7,061 nucleotides of DNA from contig JABZGR010000051.1 of assembly GCA_015259125.1 (NCBI GenBank), positions 1 to 7,061 of the forward strand. Direction: 5' to 3'. The stretch comes from Alloprevotella tannerae. Its GTDB lineage: Bacteria; Bacteroidota; Bacteroidia; Bacteroidales; Bacteroidaceae. Every line of letters starts with the position of its first letter. Within the stretch, counting starts at the first letter, position 1. The translations under genes were made by a program, and so were the position numbers. This document shows positions 6,548-7,061 of this stretch, piece by piece. Below the pieces are notes generated by a model, which saw only the letters and a list, made by a program, of their open reading frames with translations, was not told where the DNA came from and ran no database searches.

Positions 6548-6870
6548 CCGCTAAAAATTATCTTGTATTATGGTCGTACCTACCCTTGCACCTGATTTGA
6601 GAAGCATCAGAAAACATTATACTAAGCGCTTTGTGCAAACACTGCCTCCTCATATTGCCCTCATATGTCTTAAACGAAATGAGCGAATACTTATTGTTTA
6701 TCTTACTATTGTCGGGCAAAGTGGCAAGACGCCAGCGCACAACCTTTCCAATCGGCACCGTAGAAGGACCACACAAGTGAACCCCACATAAAAGAAAAGA
6801 AAATACTTTCGGAGATAAGCGACAAAGATTCAGTAGGCCCTGAGAAAACTACGGTCAACTGACGATGTAT
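6548..6870 (-). other. Unassigned stretch; possible 3' remnant of a toxin gene
   Basis: No intact gene is supported here. On the minus strand one frame stays open from 6848 to its TAA at 6558-6560 (96 sense codons). It has no ATG near its beginning; the earliest convenient start is a TTG at 6776 and the first plausible ATG at 6653 leaves only 31 residues. Its product is basic (for example KVVRWRLATLPDNSKINNKY and the end KGRYDHNTR) and matches nothing I recognise. The stop lies 10 nt before the NTF2-type immunity gene, the spacing expected of a toxin-immunity pair. It could be a truncated toxin end, or a chance open frame, since the alternative frames are short but not obviously worse in composition. 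Confidence 0.2.
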
Positions 6871-6881
6871 TTTAACGTGAG

Positions 6882-6911
6882 TTCGACGAATTATAAGTGT
6901 CTATAGATTTG
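6882..6911 (+). promoter_or_regulatory. Candidate promoter of the transposase gene
   Basis: TAGATTTG at 6904-6911 is an exact match to the Bacteroidetes -7 consensus TAnnTTTG. TTCG at 6882-6885 matches the TTTG -33 element at three of four bases, with an 18-bp spacer. The start of transcription would be near 6918, giving a leader of about 60 nt. Confidence 0.5.
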
Positions 6912-6924
6912 GTGATTAGCGAAA

Positions 6925-6970
6925 TTTGTTGTAATTTTAAGATGTTGATATACATAGAATTACAAACAAA
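6925..6970 (+). promoter_or_regulatory. Hairpin in the transposase mRNA leader
   Basis: TTTGTTGTAATT (6925-6936) pairs with AATTACAAACAAA (6958-6970): 12 base pairs with one bulged A and a 21-nt loop. It ends 7 nt before the transposase ATG, so it would cover the ribosome-entry region. Some insertion sequences hide their translation start in leader structures to limit transposition; that role here is inferred. Confidence 0.45.
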
Positions 6971-6977
6971 AATTGCT

Positions 6978-7061
6978 ATGATCACCGAAGCCAAAGTTAC
7001 TGAAATATTTTGTATGGCAGACGACTTCTGCAAGTTTTTTGATGCAATGACAGCAAAATAT
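6978..7061 (+). CDS. IS982-family transposase, N-terminal 28 codons (partial)
   Basis: The frame from ATG 6978 runs open to the window end. The visible N-terminus, MITEAKVTEIFCMADDFCKF followed by FDAMTAKY, is typical of IS982-family DDE transposases of Bacteroidetes, whose start pairs a (V/I)TEI(F/Y)C strand with an ADDFC(K) helix. The catalytic residues lie downstream, outside the window, so whether the element is intact cannot be judged. Confidence 0.8.
   Translation, partial: MITEAKVTEIFCMADDFCKFFDAMTAKY

Larger units (their letters stand above)
6871..7061 (+). mobile_element. Left part of an IS982-type insertion sequence (runs off the window)
   Basis: The first codons of a transposase (from 6978), its candidate promoter and an AT-rich leader identify the left side of an IS. 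The exact outer boundary cannot be set because the right terminal repeat is outside the window. The sequence changes from mixed composition to AT-rich around 6865-6895, and an ACCC at 6781 is another possible end. The start given is therefore approximate. The transposase is transcribed away from the immunity-like genes. Confidence 0.65.

Noticed and set aside
6616..6638. TATAAT and TTGCAC on the minus strand before the immunity-type gene
   Set aside because: The two boxes are only 11 bp apart and do not match the Bacteroidetes promoter pattern, so a promoter call is not supported.
6570..6791. 73-codon plus-strand frame
   Set aside because: Arg/Thr-rich product with no motif, overlapping the opposite-strand frame; reads as noncoding.

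Overview
The window looks like a Bacteroidales chromosome segment. The evidence is a tandem SusC/SusD (RagA/RagB) outer-membrane uptake pair, Bacteroidetes-type -7 promoter elements (TAnnTTTG), A-rich leaders in place of strong Shine-Dalgarno sites, and the start of a transposase of the type common in this order. The moderately GC-rich coding sequence of the SusC/SusD pair would suit a Porphyromonas- or Tannerella-like genome, but the genus cannot be fixed from the sequence alone.

Layout. Positions 1-338 hold no gene that I can support. They carry the control region of the following operon: an imperfect 19-bp direct repeat, a 9-bp dyad, a good -7 box and a strong hairpin in the probable 5' leader. 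Positions 339-3047 (+) encode a short SusC-type TonB-dependent receptor. Positions 3122-4804 (+) encode its SusD-type surface lipoprotein. No glycosidase, peptidase or regulator follows. The pair is closed by a perfect 14-bp stem-loop at 4886-4920, which probably also ends the converging minus-strand transcript.

Positions 6547 down to 4957 (-) hold three small, unrelated, soluble-looking genes in one direction: an NTF2-fold-type immunity protein (135 aa), an unrecognised 206-aa protein and a 150-aa protein faintly like Imm44-type immunity proteins. By eye they are richer in A/T than the SusC/SusD genes. The best reading is a small immunity-gene array against polymorphic or contact-delivered toxins, in which only the first member is recognised with fair confidence. 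Just upstream of it (6558-6848, -) is an open frame with no good start. It ends 10 nt before the immunity gene, so it may be the 3' remnant of a cognate toxin gene, but this is speculative.

The right edge (about 6871-7061, +) is the left part of an insertion sequence. It has a candidate promoter, a 5'-leader hairpin and the first 28 codons of an IS982-type transposase that runs out of the window.

How the parts relate. The SusC/SusD pair forms a ligand-binding lid-and-barrel importer powered by TonB; its substrate cannot be read from the sequence. The minus-strand genes are an independent accessory cargo, and the IS beside them suggests that this flank has been rearranged.
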